A stretch of DNA of 64,000 bases from contig JALNZC010000013.1 in NCBI GenBank assembly GCA_023229525.1, positions 1 through 64,000 of the forward strand, in the 5' to 3' direction. The DNA is from Bacteroidales bacterium. GTDB lineage: Bacteria; Bacteroidota; Bacteroidia; Bacteroidales; FEN-979. Below the pieces are notes generated by a model, which was not told the DNA's origin, did not search any database, and worked only from the letters and a program-made list of their open reading frames with translations. Positions 34,186 to 42,739 of the stretch are shown here, piece by piece. The position numbers were made by a program, and so were the translations under genes. The first letter of the stretch is position 1. Every line of letters begins with the position of its first letter.

Positions 34186-35571
34186 ATGAAAAGATTTATC
34201 CTCTGCGGAATGCTACCGCTGCTGCTCGTTATTGGGGCCAATGCCCAAAACACCGAACAGAAGAAGGGTCTTCAGGAGTTCAAAAAGAATCCAGAACAAA
34301 AGCCCATGGATCAAAAATCTCCCGAGAAAAAACCGCTTTTCGGTATTGTATTTTCCGGTTATGTGAAAACGGATATCATCTACGATACCCGCCAGACCTG
34401 TGGTTTGCGAGATGGTCATTTTCTGCTCTACCCGGAACCGGTAAAACCTGACGCCGAGGGTAAGGATATTAACGCAAAAGCAACGTACAACATCCTTTCC
34501 ATCCAGACGCGCTTTGCCGCCTCAGTTACTGGTCCTGATGCTCTGGGGGCCAAGACGTCGGCCTATATTGAAGCGGAATTTTTCGGGAATATCAATCCGA
34601 ACATCAATTCCTTCAGGCTTCGCCATGCATGGATTAAGTTAAACTGGCCGCATACCGAACTGTTGGTCGGTCAATGGTGGCATCCTATGTTTGTCCCAGA
34701 ATGCTCTCCGGGTACGGTTTCGTTCAATACGGGTGCGCCTTTCGTGGTGTTCTCACGCAATCCACAAATAAAGATCACCCAGCGTGCGGGAAAATTCAGT
34801 CTTGCCCTGACCGTGCTTTCGCAGGTTGATTTTATGAGCGACGGTCCTGAAGGGGCAAATACCAAATACATCCGGAATTCGGTAATCCCCGAATCGGACC
34901 TGCAGTTTCAGTTTCTCACGGTGGACAAGGTTAAAAACATCGAATTCCTGTGCGGTTTCGGGATCAACTGGCAGATGCTCACCCCCAGGTTATCCTCTTT
35001 GGTTACCCTCAGTCCGGCGTACGATACAGTGATCAACGGAAAAGTATTCCACCACGATGTAGTCACCGATACTTATAAAACTGATGTTAAATCCACCTCC
35101 ATGGCCTATAATGCCTATGTCAAACTTAAATTGAAAAAGGTGACATTCAAGCTGGGCGGGGAATACGGCGGGAACAACAACGCTTATACCATGCTGGGCG
35201 GTTACGTGGTGAGATCTGTGACTGATCCGACCCGCGGATTGGTCGATTATGCAAATATCCGCACCTTTGCCGCCTGGGCCGAATTACATACAAATGCGGT
35301 CCGCTGGCAACCCGGTCTTTTTGCAGCATACAGCAAAAACCTTGGCGCAGGTGAAATGGTTGCAGGTCCTTATTACGTCCGGGGTAACAATATCGATTAT
35401 GCTTACCGCATCTCGCCCAGGCTCGTTTTCAATGCAAATAAATTCAGGCTGGCCGGGGAACTTGAATATACAGTGGCGGCATATGGCACGACCAATGAAA
35501 AGGGATTTGTAAGCTCCCCCTCTGAGGTTGGAAACCTCAGGTTCCTGCTTGGGGTATATTACTTTTTTTAA
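34186..35571 (+). CDS. Outer-membrane porin-like beta-barrel
   Basis: 461 residues with a signal peptide (CGMLPLLLVIGANAQ), then a charged Lys/Gln/Pro-rich linker (residues 22-50, KKNPEQKPMDQKSPEKK), then a barrel of alternating strands beginning FSGYVKTDIIYDTRQT and ending in the aromatic YYFF typical of outer-membrane proteins. Strand patterns such as SFRLRHAWIKLNW and LLVGQWWHPMF resemble DcaP/OprP-like porins. It is divergent from tetR, about 100 bases downstream of a TAAATTTG box (34073-34080). A partial TetR half-site (CTGTTTAT, 34081-34088) lies nearby, so co-regulation is possible. Confidence 0.75.
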   Translation: MKRFILCGMLPLLLVIGANAQNTEQKKGLQEFKKNPEQKPMDQKSPEKKPLFGIVFSGYVKTDIIYDTRQTCGLRDGHFLLYPEPVKPDAEGKDINAKATYNILSIQTRFAASVTGPDALGAKTSAYIEAEFFGNINPNINSFRLRHAWIKLNWPHTELLVGQWWHPMFVPECSPGTVSFNTGAPFVVFSRNPQIKITQRAGKFSLALTVLSQVDFMSDGPEGANTKYIRNSVIPESDLQFQFLTVDKVKNIEFLCGFGINWQMLTPRLSSLVTLSPAYDTVINGKVFHHDVVTDTYKTDVKSTSMAYNAYVKLKLKKVTFKLGGEYGGNNNAYTMLGGYVVRSVTDPTRGLVDYANIRTFAAWAELHTNAVRWQPGLFAAYSKNLGAGEMVAGPYYVRGNNIDYAYRISPRLVFNANKFRLAGELEYTVAAYGTTNEKGFVSSPSEVGNLRFLLGVYYFF

Positions 35572-35621
35572 ACCACTTTGATCTCAAACGTTTTTCTTCC
35601 TGCAAAAGGTGTATCCTGGCT

Positions 35622-36797
35622 CTAAAACGAACCCTTCAAGCGGATAAAGATGGAGGTCTGCGAAAACCCCGATGTTGTCGGATCATAGGACTGAAAGGAT
35701 TGCGCAATCACCGAAAGATCCAGGTTGTTCATGAGGGAGAAAGTAAAAGTGGGGATGATGAAATACATGCTGTTGTTTGGATTATAGATACCTGCCAGCG
35801 CAAGGCTTATCAGCGGAGTGACAGGGTAGGAGATGTTGCCAAAGATGGAGAAACCGTTCAGGAAGGGGTTCTTGGCATTCAGCAATCCCGAATTGAACTG
35901 GTTGATTAGAATATTTAGAGAGTTCACCGGATTTGAATTGTAAAAACCTTCAAACTGGATGAATATAGAATTCCTGAAGGTGTAATCATATTCCACTGAA
36001 GAGAGAAATACACCTGCTGTATCACCGAAATGCTGCAGCGGCTGGAACCAGGTCATCTCCCCCTTAAATCCGCCTTTGGCGATCTGCCCGGCCCATCCCA
36101 ATCCAACCACCAGGTCGCTCTGGGTATATATCCCCGCCAATCCCTGGAAATCATATTTCCATTTGTTGAACCTGTACAAACCAGCAGCAGTGATTTTCTG
36201 GTCCTTATCAGCTTTGACGGCGATCTCGGCTTTTGACGAAGGACCGGTAAAATACTGGATCCTTATTGCATCGCTCCCAGGTTTTTCTTCATAATCAAAA
36301 TCGAAGTAAGAATAGGTATTGAATATATCGTTGGGATTCCATACAAAAGTCTGGCTCCAGTTTATTCTCTGGCGACCCAGGGTGACCTGGAAGTTTTTCC
36401 GTGTATAATCCAACCAAGCCCGGTCAATGGCAACATTGAGCACATAGGAATTCCCTGAAAAGAGGTTCCACGACATATTCACTACTCCGTTATCATAGGC
36501 GATAAAATCCTTGTATTGCGGATTCAGCTTTGTAAGTTCACCCCAGTAAAAACGGTTTCTCTCCTCGAAGCAGAAGGTGAAGCTCTTGGAGATGTTCCAC
36601 CTGAAGTTTAGACGGTTATGGATCAGGTTGCTGGTAACCCAGGTAGAACCAGTGTTTGGGATGATCATGGTTTGCATGTCTTTCAGATATCCGTTGAATG
36701 ACCAGTTCCGCTCTTTCTTCACCGGGATGGAATCCTGCGATTTGGCATCAAAAGCAATGACACACAATAAAAGTAATGTTAGCAATCTCCGTGACAT
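35622..36797 (-). CDS. Outer-membrane beta-barrel of the LolCDE-like operon
   Basis: 391 residues, signal peptide (LLTLLLLCVIAFDAKSQ) and repeated amphipathic strands ending IRLKGSF. The motif VTLGRQRINWSQTFVWNPND is characteristic of barrel proteins that accompany LolA-like carriers and lipid exporters in Gram-negative bacteria. It is the last gene of the operon starting at 41526, 48 bases after the ATPase gene. Inferred role: the outer-membrane end of a lipid or lipoprotein route, with cargo unknown. Confidence 0.72.
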   Translation of the reverse strand: MSRRLLTLLLLCVIAFDAKSQDSIPVKKERNWSFNGYLKDMQTMIIPNTGSTWVTSNLIHNRLNFRWNISKSFTFCFEERNRFYWGELTKLNPQYKDFIAYDNGVVNMSWNLFSGNSYVLNVAIDRAWLDYTRKNFQVTLGRQRINWSQTFVWNPNDIFNTYSYFDFDYEEKPGSDAIRIQYFTGPSSKAEIAVKADKDQKITAAGLYRFNKWKYDFQGLAGIYTQSDLVVGLGWAGQIAKGGFKGEMTWFQPLQHFGDTAGVFLSSVEYDYTFRNSIFIQFEGFYNSNPVNSLNILINQFNSGLLNAKNPFLNGFSIFGNISYPVTPLISLALAGIYNPNNSMYFIIPTFTFSLMNNLDLSVIAQSFQSYDPTTSGFSQTSIFIRLKGSF

Positions 36798-36845
36798 GAT
36801 CTTCCGACAATTTCTCCTTACAACACTTTTTTCATTCTTTTTCTT

Positions 36846-37556
36846 TCATGAATGAGGGACAGTAGGAGCGTTGTTCCGTTTGATGTCCCCGACGATCTTG
36901 CCGTCTTCAAGTGTTATTACCCGCCGCGCCTTCGCAACAACCCGTGAATCGTGGGTTGAAAATATAAAGGTGATGTTCTCTTCCCGGTTCAGCTTCTCCA
37001 TGATCTCCAGCAGGTTCTCCGCCGATCTGGAATCGAGGTTGGCGGTAGGTTCATCGGCAAGGATGAATTTTGGCTTCGATGCCAGGGCACGGGCTACCGC
37101 AACCCGTTGCTGCTGGCCTCCCGACAGCTTATTGGGCCTTACGTTGATCTTATCTCCCAACCCTACGGAATCAAGCAGCTCAATGGTTCGTTTATCCCTT
37201 TGATCTTTGTTCACTCCCTGAAGCTGCATGATGAACTCCACGTTTTCCTTGGCGGTTAACACCGGAATCAGGTTAAATGATTGAAAGACGAAGCCAATAT
37301 TTCTCAACCTGAAATCGATCAGTTTCCTGGATGTCAATTCCGTAATGTCCGTTTGGTCAATGATGATCTCACCTCCCGACGGTGAATCAAGTCCACCCAG
37401 CAGGTTAAGCATTGTTGTTTTCCCTGATCCAGATGGTCCTACAATGCTGGTGAACTCACCTACATTGAAAGCCAGGTCAACCCCGTTCAAGGCATAAACC
37501 GGAATCGTCTTCTCATCATATACCTTACTCAGATTTTTTATCTCAATGATGTTCAT
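36846..37556 (-). CDS. LolD-type ABC transporter ATP-binding protein
   Basis: 236 residues with Walker A GPSGSGKT, Q-loop FQSFNLIP, signature LSGGQQQR, Walker B FILADEPT and switch FSTHD. It drives the two FtsX-like permeases encoded upstream. It is separated from the second permease gene by a 159-base spacer almost entirely made of 8-bp repeats, unusual inside an operon. Confidence 0.94.
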   Translation of the reverse strand: MNIIEIKNLSKVYDEKTIPVYALNGVDLAFNVGEFTSIVGPSGSGKTTMLNLLGGLDSPSGGEIIIDQTDITELTSRKLIDFRLRNIGFVFQSFNLIPVLTAKENVEFIMQLQGVNKDQRDKRTIELLDSVGLGDKINVRPNKLSGGQQQRVAVARALASKPKFILADEPTANLDSRSAENLLEIMEKLNREENITFIFSTHDSRVVAKARRVITLEDGKIVGDIKRNNAPTVPHS

Positions 37557-37565
37557 CTTTAAATA

Positions 37566-37716
37566 ATTTGAAGATTTGAGGATTTGAAAATTTGAAAATT
37601 AAACTCATCATTTCACCATTTCACCATCTCACCATCTCACCATCTCACCACCTCACCATCTCACCACCTCACCATCTCACCACCTCACCATCTCACCATC
37701 TCACCACCTCACCATC
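37566..37716. repeat. Two adjacent 8-bp microsatellites inside the ABC operon
   Basis: Tract 1 (37566-37600) has four copies of ATTTGAAG-type octamers. Tract 2 (37605-37716) has fourteen copies of TCACCATC or TCACCACC. Both have a period of 8 and occupy nearly the whole spacer between the permease stop codon (37716-37718) and the ATPase start (37556). On the transcript tract 2 reads as repeated GGTGAGAT, which contains Shine-Dalgarno-like purine runs. Copy number could change by strand slippage. The plus-strand reading frame over it (SPSHHLTIS repeats) is an artefact. Confidence 0.9.
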
Positions 37717-38936
37717 TACTCCACCCTTATTGCTTCCACCGGTTTTAACTTCAGGGCTTTTCGGGCAGGCATAATGGCAGAGAGAATGGCTGTAAAGATG
37801 ATCATCAGGGTCAGGTGGAAATAGAGTTTGATTTTAATAAAAGGATAAATATTCGGATCGAATCCATAGGCTTCCAACCCTTTTGACATAGAGGATAAGT
37901 CAATACCCTGCCGGTGAAAATAGCTAACCAGAAATGCGCTCAGGATCATTCCGATGATCCCTCCGATGGTGGTTAGAAAGATCGTCTCCAGCATGATCAT
38001 CCGGAACACCCTCGCTCTGCTCATTCCCACGGCCATAAGCATTCCAAGCTCCCGTGTGCGCTCAAAAACGATCATCAGCATCGTATTGACAATACCAAAA
38101 GCCAGGGCAAATAAAATAATGCCCAGGATGATGTATACTTCCATTGCAATGGTTGAGGTGATGAGGCCCATTTCAGGCCGGAGTTCAATCCAGTTCCGGA
38201 TGTCAAACCCTGGAAACCTGCTCTTCAGAGAAGGCTCCACAATCGGGATCTGATCAATATCATTAAGAATGATGGCAATCTCCTGACAACTGTTCTCATT
38301 TCCAGTCAGCAAACCGAGATCTTTCTTTTTAACGAACACAGTTGTTTCGTCAAATACATTATTGGCCGTCTGATAGATCCCGTTGACGGAAAAGGCTGCT
38401 TCGGTAAGGTCCCCATCGGTATTCTGAAAACGAAGCACTACTTTTGACTTCAGTCTGACCTTCAGTTTATCCACCAGTTTCCTGCCCAGGACCAACTGAT
38501 TCTTTTTGTTCCCTATGAAGTAACCACCACCGGAATCGGAAATGGTGGTATAAAGGGTGCTCACTTTCTTTTCCTGTAATGGATCGACGCCTACGATTTG
38601 CACTCCAGCCGCTGAATTGGGAGAGGCAGCCATTCCGGTGATCCGGATCCGGGTGCAAACCGCTTTTACATCTGGTATCTTCGAAATTACTCCTGCGATG
38701 CTGTCGGCACCGGGAATTGAATATTGAGGTTCAAAGTTCTTAAGGAATCCAGGGTAGTGGATCTGTATATGGGAAATTTCGTTATTTATGTCCATCCTCA
38801 CCTTTTGCTCCACCATCCCGGTTATGATTGCTGCTGCAAAGATCCCTCCGGTCAGACCGAGTGTTACTGAAAGGATGACGATCAGGCTCCTTACCTTGTT
38901 TCTCCAGACATTTTTGAATGCGATTTTAATGATCAT
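37716..38936 (-). CDS. LolC/E-like FtsX-family ABC permease
   Basis: 406 residues: N-terminal membrane helix (LIVILSVTLGLTGGIFAAAII), a periplasmic domain with ISHIQIHYPGF and VLGRKLVDKLKVRLKSKV, then three C-terminal helices (about 270-400) with coupling motif FERTRELGMLMAVGMSRARV. It forms the membrane part of a LolCDE-like machine with the permease upstream. The stop codon lies at the edge of the 8-bp repeat tract. Confidence 0.92.
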   Translation of the reverse strand: MIIKIAFKNVWRNKVRSLIVILSVTLGLTGGIFAAAIITGMVEQKVRMDINNEISHIQIHYPGFLKNFEPQYSIPGADSIAGVISKIPDVKAVCTRIRITGMAASPNSAAGVQIVGVDPLQEKKVSTLYTTISDSGGGYFIGNKKNQLVLGRKLVDKLKVRLKSKVVLRFQNTDGDLTEAAFSVNGIYQTANNVFDETTVFVKKKDLGLLTGNENSCQEIAIILNDIDQIPIVEPSLKSRFPGFDIRNWIELRPEMGLITSTIAMEVYIILGIILFALAFGIVNTMLMIVFERTRELGMLMAVGMSRARVFRMIMLETIFLTTIGGIIGMILSAFLVSYFHRQGIDLSSMSKGLEAYGFDPNIYPFIKIKLYFHLTLMIIFTAILSAIMPARKALKLKPVEAIRVE

Positions 38937-38945
38937 GAGACTACA

Positions 38946-40166
38946 TTATTTATGAAGAGACTCAACAACCTTTAACTTAAGGGCTTTCCTGATGGGATAA
39001 ATACAGGTCAGCAAAACAATGACCAGCACACTGATCACATTCCAGAGGATGAACCCGGGTTTCACTGCCAGGGGCATCAGCGGTTCAATGCCAAAACTGA
39101 TAAATGCCTGGGCCATTCCTCCCCACAGGTGAATAGGGTAGACGTGGAAATAAACCATGATCGGCACCGCAGTAACCACTCCTGCAATTGTTCCGGTAAG
39201 ACCGATGAAGATCATCTCAAGAGTAAGGATAATGGCCAACCGGGTTTTCTGCATGCCCACTGAAACCATCACGCCAAACTCTTTCAGGCGTTCGTTGGTC
39301 ATCATGATTACCGTTCCGAAAATACCAAAACCGACGATCATATATAAAATGGCAATGATGATCATCCCGCCTCCTGTCTTGGCCTTCAACGCTTGCATAA
39401 CCTCTTCCATCATTTCATCCCAGCGCATGATCTCGAACTTCTCCATACCGATTTCGCTTTTCAAAACAGCCACCGTAGAATTGATCTCATCGGGGTTAAG
39501 CAGAGTTAATGAAAGCGATGTTATCCGGTTCCCGGTACTGAAAAATTCCTGAGCCGTAAGCAGATTCATATAAACCATCTGGTTATCGAGCTGGGGTGAA
39601 GGCATATGGATAATTCCGCAGACAGGGAATTTCCCGGCTGCACTGACACCATGATACCCTTGTCCCAAAAGTACAAGGGTGTCGCCGGTTGTCAGTCCGA
39701 GAAATGACGCGAGCCCCTGGGAAACCAGGATACCATTCCCATGAGTATCCAGATATCTGCCTTTAATCACTTTCCTTGAGAGGTGGGTCAGTGCGTCTTC
39801 CTTACCAGGATCTGTTCCCGAGAGCATTACCGCTTTTGTTTGCTTACCATATGAGGAGAGGGCAAAATATTCCAGGCGGGGGACTGTTTTATCCACATTT
39901 TTCGTTGCGGTGACATGGGATGTAAGTGAATCATCGTAAAGAATGGAATTATTGATATCCCTGTCATCCCAATACCCTTTTTTATGTATTTGGATATGAC
40001 CGGTGTATGACTGGATCGAGATGGCGACAAGGTTATCGAACCATCCGGTTTGCAAAGACCTGACGATCAATGCCAGGAATATGGCCAGAAAGATCGATGC
40101 CGCAGTCAACAGGGTCCTTCGCTTATTCCGCCAGATATTACGCCATGCAAGCCTGAATTCACTCAT
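38946..40166 (-). CDS. LolC/E-like FtsX-family ABC permease
   Basis: 406 residues and the same layout as its neighbour: N-terminal helix (LLTAASIFLAIFLALIVRSL), periplasmic part (YTGHIQIHKKGYW, ILVSQGLASFLGL), three C-terminal helices and coupling motif NERLKEFGVMVSVGMQKTRL. It lies nine bases upstream of the second permease and six downstream of the LolA-like gene, so these are co-transcribed. The two permeases probably form a heterodimer like LolC/LolE. Confidence 0.92.
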   Translation of the reverse strand: MSEFRLAWRNIWRNKRRTLLTAASIFLAIFLALIVRSLQTGWFDNLVAISIQSYTGHIQIHKKGYWDDRDINNSILYDDSLTSHVTATKNVDKTVPRLEYFALSSYGKQTKAVMLSGTDPGKEDALTHLSRKVIKGRYLDTHGNGILVSQGLASFLGLTTGDTLVLLGQGYHGVSAAGKFPVCGIIHMPSPQLDNQMVYMNLLTAQEFFSTGNRITSLSLTLLNPDEINSTVAVLKSEIGMEKFEIMRWDEMMEEVMQALKAKTGGGMIIIAILYMIVGFGIFGTVIMMTNERLKEFGVMVSVGMQKTRLAIILTLEMIFIGLTGTIAGVVTAVPIMVYFHVYPIHLWGGMAQAFISFGIEPLMPLAVKPGFILWNVISVLVIVLLTCIYPIRKALKLKVVESLHK

Positions 40167-40172
40167 TTGTTA

Positions 40173-40934
40173 CTATCTTATTTTTATCATGTTCTGTTGT
40201 GAGAAGAACCCTTCTTCGACCTTGATGTTGAACTTCATATCATCGATCTGCATAACGGTTTTCTGTCCTTTTTTAGTCTGGGGCGCCATCTCGATCCGGG
40301 TTGGAATTTCGCGGTCGCCCATCTTTCTGATTTCATAGTTGTTCGCAACATTTACCAACTTGTTGTCCTCGTCATAATATTCGGTCATCCACTGGTCATA
40401 GCCTTTTACCGTGATCCACATGACCACCTTCCCCCAAACTACGGGTGCGTCGGGCAAAGGCGTCAGTTCGATCTTATAACAGTCCAGATCCCGAACCTTT
40501 TCTCTCCCCAGCAGTTTATGGGTATAATCTATCACGATGGATGACTGCCGTACCAGGTCATCGTTGGTAAAATCGGAACCCATCCATGACTGAAGCATCA
40601 TCGACGGAGGTATTTTGATGGTTTTATCGATTGAAGGTACCCAGTTCCACATCTCGGTCTTGATTTTGAGGAAGACTTGTCCCTTGTCTTTGGCAGGGGC
40701 GGTGATCAAAACGAGAGAGTACTCCCTGCCTTTCGACCAGGTTTTCATCGAAATGGTCCGGGTCCAGTCGGGCCTCACCACCGTCATGGTCATGGTTCCC
40801 TGGCTCGACAATCCACGGGTTTTCTCATCGGCTTTCCGGACAATGTCGTCCGCATTGAGATTCTGGGCCTGCATCCCTTGCAGGCCGGCCAACATCAGGG
40901 TGGTCAGGATCAGTTTTTTAAGTTTATCTGTCAC
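40173..40934 (-). CDS. Outer membrane lipoprotein-sorting (LolA-like) protein
   Basis: 253 residues with a signal peptide (LKKLILTTLMLAGLQGMQAQ). The mature part matches the LolA-like periplasmic carrier family (PF17131 type): RTISMKTWSKGREYSLVLI, GQVFLKIKTEMWNWVPSIDKTIKIP, and SWMGSDFTNDDLV. Such carriers have an open barrel that holds an acyl chain. Its position between the TetR gene and LolCDE-like permeases suggests it receives cargo from the ABC machine and carries it across the periplasm to the barrel protein at 35622. Confidence 0.9.
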   Translation of the reverse strand: MTDKLKKLILTTLMLAGLQGMQAQNLNADDIVRKADEKTRGLSSQGTMTMTVVRPDWTRTISMKTWSKGREYSLVLITAPAKDKGQVFLKIKTEMWNWVPSIDKTIKIPPSMMLQSWMGSDFTNDDLVRQSSIVIDYTHKLLGREKVRDLDCYKIELTPLPDAPVVWGKVVMWITVKGYDQWMTEYYDEDNKLVNVANNYEIRKMGDREIPTRIEMAPQTKKGQKTVMQIDDMKFNIKVEEGFFSQQNMIKIR

Positions 40935-40944
40935 TCTTCGGAGT

Positions 40945-41526
40945 TTATTTATATATGTTAATTATTCTTTTCTTGATCTCATTGAGTGGATAGTTTTCAG
41001 GATCAGAAATATACTCATAGATCACCCCGCTGAATAATGTACTGAGGTAGGCCACATCTACCTTGGGTTTTTTGGATCCCTGGCTTTTAAAATAACATTC
41101 CAGCATCTCAAGCGGCTGCTTTGAAGATGCCCGGATTTCATCTTTAAGGATTTCCTGAACCGTTGGTTGACTGAATATCGCCATATACATTTTCCATATA
41201 ATAAGATTTGATTTCAGATGGCGGAAGAGTCGGTTTAAATATTGCAGGAGGCCTTTCCGGTCGATCACACCCGCCCGATCGGGGTCGAAAGTGTCCAGCA
41301 TTCCAAGCTGTGAAAGAATTTCCCGGAAAATCTCTTTCAGAAGTTCCTCCTTACTTATATAATAATTATACATCAGGCCTTTTGAAATGCCGGCGTGATT
41401 GGCCAGTTCACTGATAGAAACGGCATGGTATCCCTTGGTTGCAAAACACTCGATCGCTGCATCCAGGATGTGGGAGCGTTTACTGTCGCGGATCTCTTCA
41501 TATTGTTCTTTTGTTCTCGGGCTCAT
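40945..41526 (-). CDS. TetR-family repressor of the LolCDE-like operon
   Basis: 193 residues with the helix-turn-helix VSISELANHAGISKGLMYNYYISKEELL near residues 35-62 (seen as VSISELANHAGIS and KGLMYNYYISKEEL) and a helical ligand domain. It is the first gene of the operon. A palindromic operator overlaps its own -7 box at 41537-41556, so it probably represses the whole operon. Confidence 0.9.
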   Translation of the reverse strand: MSPRTKEQYEEIRDSKRSHILDAAIECFATKGYHAVSISELANHAGISKGLMYNYYISKEELLKEIFREILSQLGMLDTFDPDRAGVIDRKGLLQYLNRLFRHLKSNLIIWKMYMAIFSQPTVQEILKDEIRASSKQPLEMLECYFKSQGSKKPKVDVAYLSTLFSGVIYEYISDPENYPLNEIKKRIINIYK

Positions 41527-41536
41527 ATTTTATGAC

Positions 41537-41556
41537 TGAACGGTCGGTCAAAGATA
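41537..41556 (-). promoter_or_regulatory. TetR operator overlapping a -7 box
   Basis: On the minus strand TATCTTTG (41549-41556) matches TAnnTTTG. The overlapping palindrome TGAACGGTCGGTCA (41537-41550) has half-sites TGAACG and CGGTCA with one mismatch, a form common among TetR operators. It lies 11 bases upstream of the tetR start codon. No convincing -33 box was seen. Confidence 0.6.
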
Positions 41557-41688
41557 CAATAAAAAAAATAACTACATCTCATCCCCGCCAAAAAAAATGT
41601 TAATGGATTGAAATACAGATGAGAAAATTCATGGTATGCTTTGTGGTCGATTTTCTCAGCTAAAATACCTTCGCAGGAAATCAATAGG

Positions 41689-42066
41689 TTAACCGGCTCT
41701 CATGAAAACAATGATAAATATTAATGCAACTATTGCCGGTAGTGCCTGGACAAAAAATATTTTCCTGGTTGCGGTTATAGCTCCATAGATACCGGCGATG
41801 ATTACACAACCCAAAAAGAAGAGGGAAATATTGGATCTCCATAAATTATCCGTGATGAAGAATGTCCAGATCAGTCCGGCCGAAAGAAAACCGTTATACA
41901 ATCCCTGATTTGCAGCTAGCGTTTTTGTCGGTTTAAACAAATCGCCGGCGAGCAGATCCTTAAATGTTTCTTTTCCTTTGGTCTCCCAGGCAAACATCTC
42001 TATCCATAAAAAATACAAATGTTCCAGGGCAACAATTCCGATCAAAATTTCTGCTATGGTTTTCAT
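41689..42066 (-). CDS. DUF1304-family membrane protein
   Basis: 125 residues with four hydrophobic helices and the DUF1304 pattern: VALEHLYFLWIEMFAW at the N terminus, LAANQGLYNGFLSAGL in the middle and a GCVIIAGIYGAIT helix. The function of the family is unknown. It begins three bases after the SRPBCC stop codon, so the two are co-transcribed. Confidence 0.88.
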   Translation of the reverse strand: MKTIAEILIGIVALEHLYFLWIEMFAWETKGKETFKDLLAGDLFKPTKTLAANQGLYNGFLSAGLIWTFFITDNLWRSNISLFFLGCVIIAGIYGAITATRKIFFVQALPAIVALIFIIVFMRAG

Positions 42067-42069
42067 GTT

Positions 42070-42498
42070 TTATGATTCTAAATACTCTTTTAAGGCAATA
42101 TTAACAAAATGGGTCCAGCCTTCAACAAAATTCTCCCTTGCAAAATCCGGACTTCCTGCCGCCAAGGTTTCAAGGCCACGATGGGTCAGTCTTAATGTGG
42201 TTTTGTCGTCCTGGTTAAAAAGTTCAAATGTCACAAACGAATTACCCGGATAACCGTCATATCTCCAGCTGTAGGTGAGTTTTTTTTCGAAGATGGCTTC
42301 CGTTACTTCACAGCGGTGTAAATATTGGGTTTCAGGATCTTTCCCTCCATAAAACTGAAATTTAAATCCAACTTCCGCCTTGAATTCAGCAAGGTCGAAG
42401 TACCATTTCCTCATTTCATTTATATCGGTAAGTGCCTGCCACACTTTTATAATTGGAGCGTTATAGTTCCGTTCAAGAATGATCGGTTGATTTTCCAT
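42070..42498 (-). CDS. SRPBCC/AHSA1-domain protein
   Basis: 142 residues of the START-like Aha1 C-terminal fold: an N-terminal strand and helix with YNAPIIKVWQALTD, MRKWYFDLAEF, and the C-terminal helix GWTHFVNIALKEYLES. Members bind hydrophobic small molecules or act as chaperone partners; the ligand is unknown. It is the first gene of the pair with the DUF1304 gene. Confidence 0.88.
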   Translation of the reverse strand: MENQPIILERNYNAPIIKVWQALTDINEMRKWYFDLAEFKAEVGFKFQFYGGKDPETQYLHRCEVTEAIFEKKLTYSWRYDGYPGNSFVTFELFNQDDKTTLRLTHRGLETLAAGSPDFARENFVEGWTHFVNIALKEYLES

Positions 42499-42683
42499 AG
42501 CAATTCATTTTAGAATTAATATTTAGACTTTTTTGATGTTATTTTTTTTTACAAAAAGGTTAATTTTGATTAACGGTTTAATCGTATGTTTCATTATATA
42601 AAGATAAAGGAAATTGACCGCATCAGAAAATAGGCAGAAAAGCATAAATGAATGATTAGTATTTATCTGCGGAATATTGTACA

Positions 42684-42691
42684 TATCTTTG
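42684..42691 (+). promoter_or_regulatory. -7 box of the decarboxylase gene
   Basis: TATCTTTG is a perfect Bacteroidota -7 match about 50 bases upstream of the start at 42740. A GAAGGAG ribosome-binding sequence (42731-42737) precedes the start codon. No clear -33 box was found. Confidence 0.5.
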
Positions 42692-42739
42692 TTGTAGTAA
42701 AAATATTGGATTTAAGGTTTTTGTATAAAAGAAGGAGTT

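Noticed and set aside
37592..37774. Plus-strand Ser/His/Pro repeat protein
   Set aside because: It is a translation of the 8-bp microsatellite, which is not a multiple of three, and has no start-site support.
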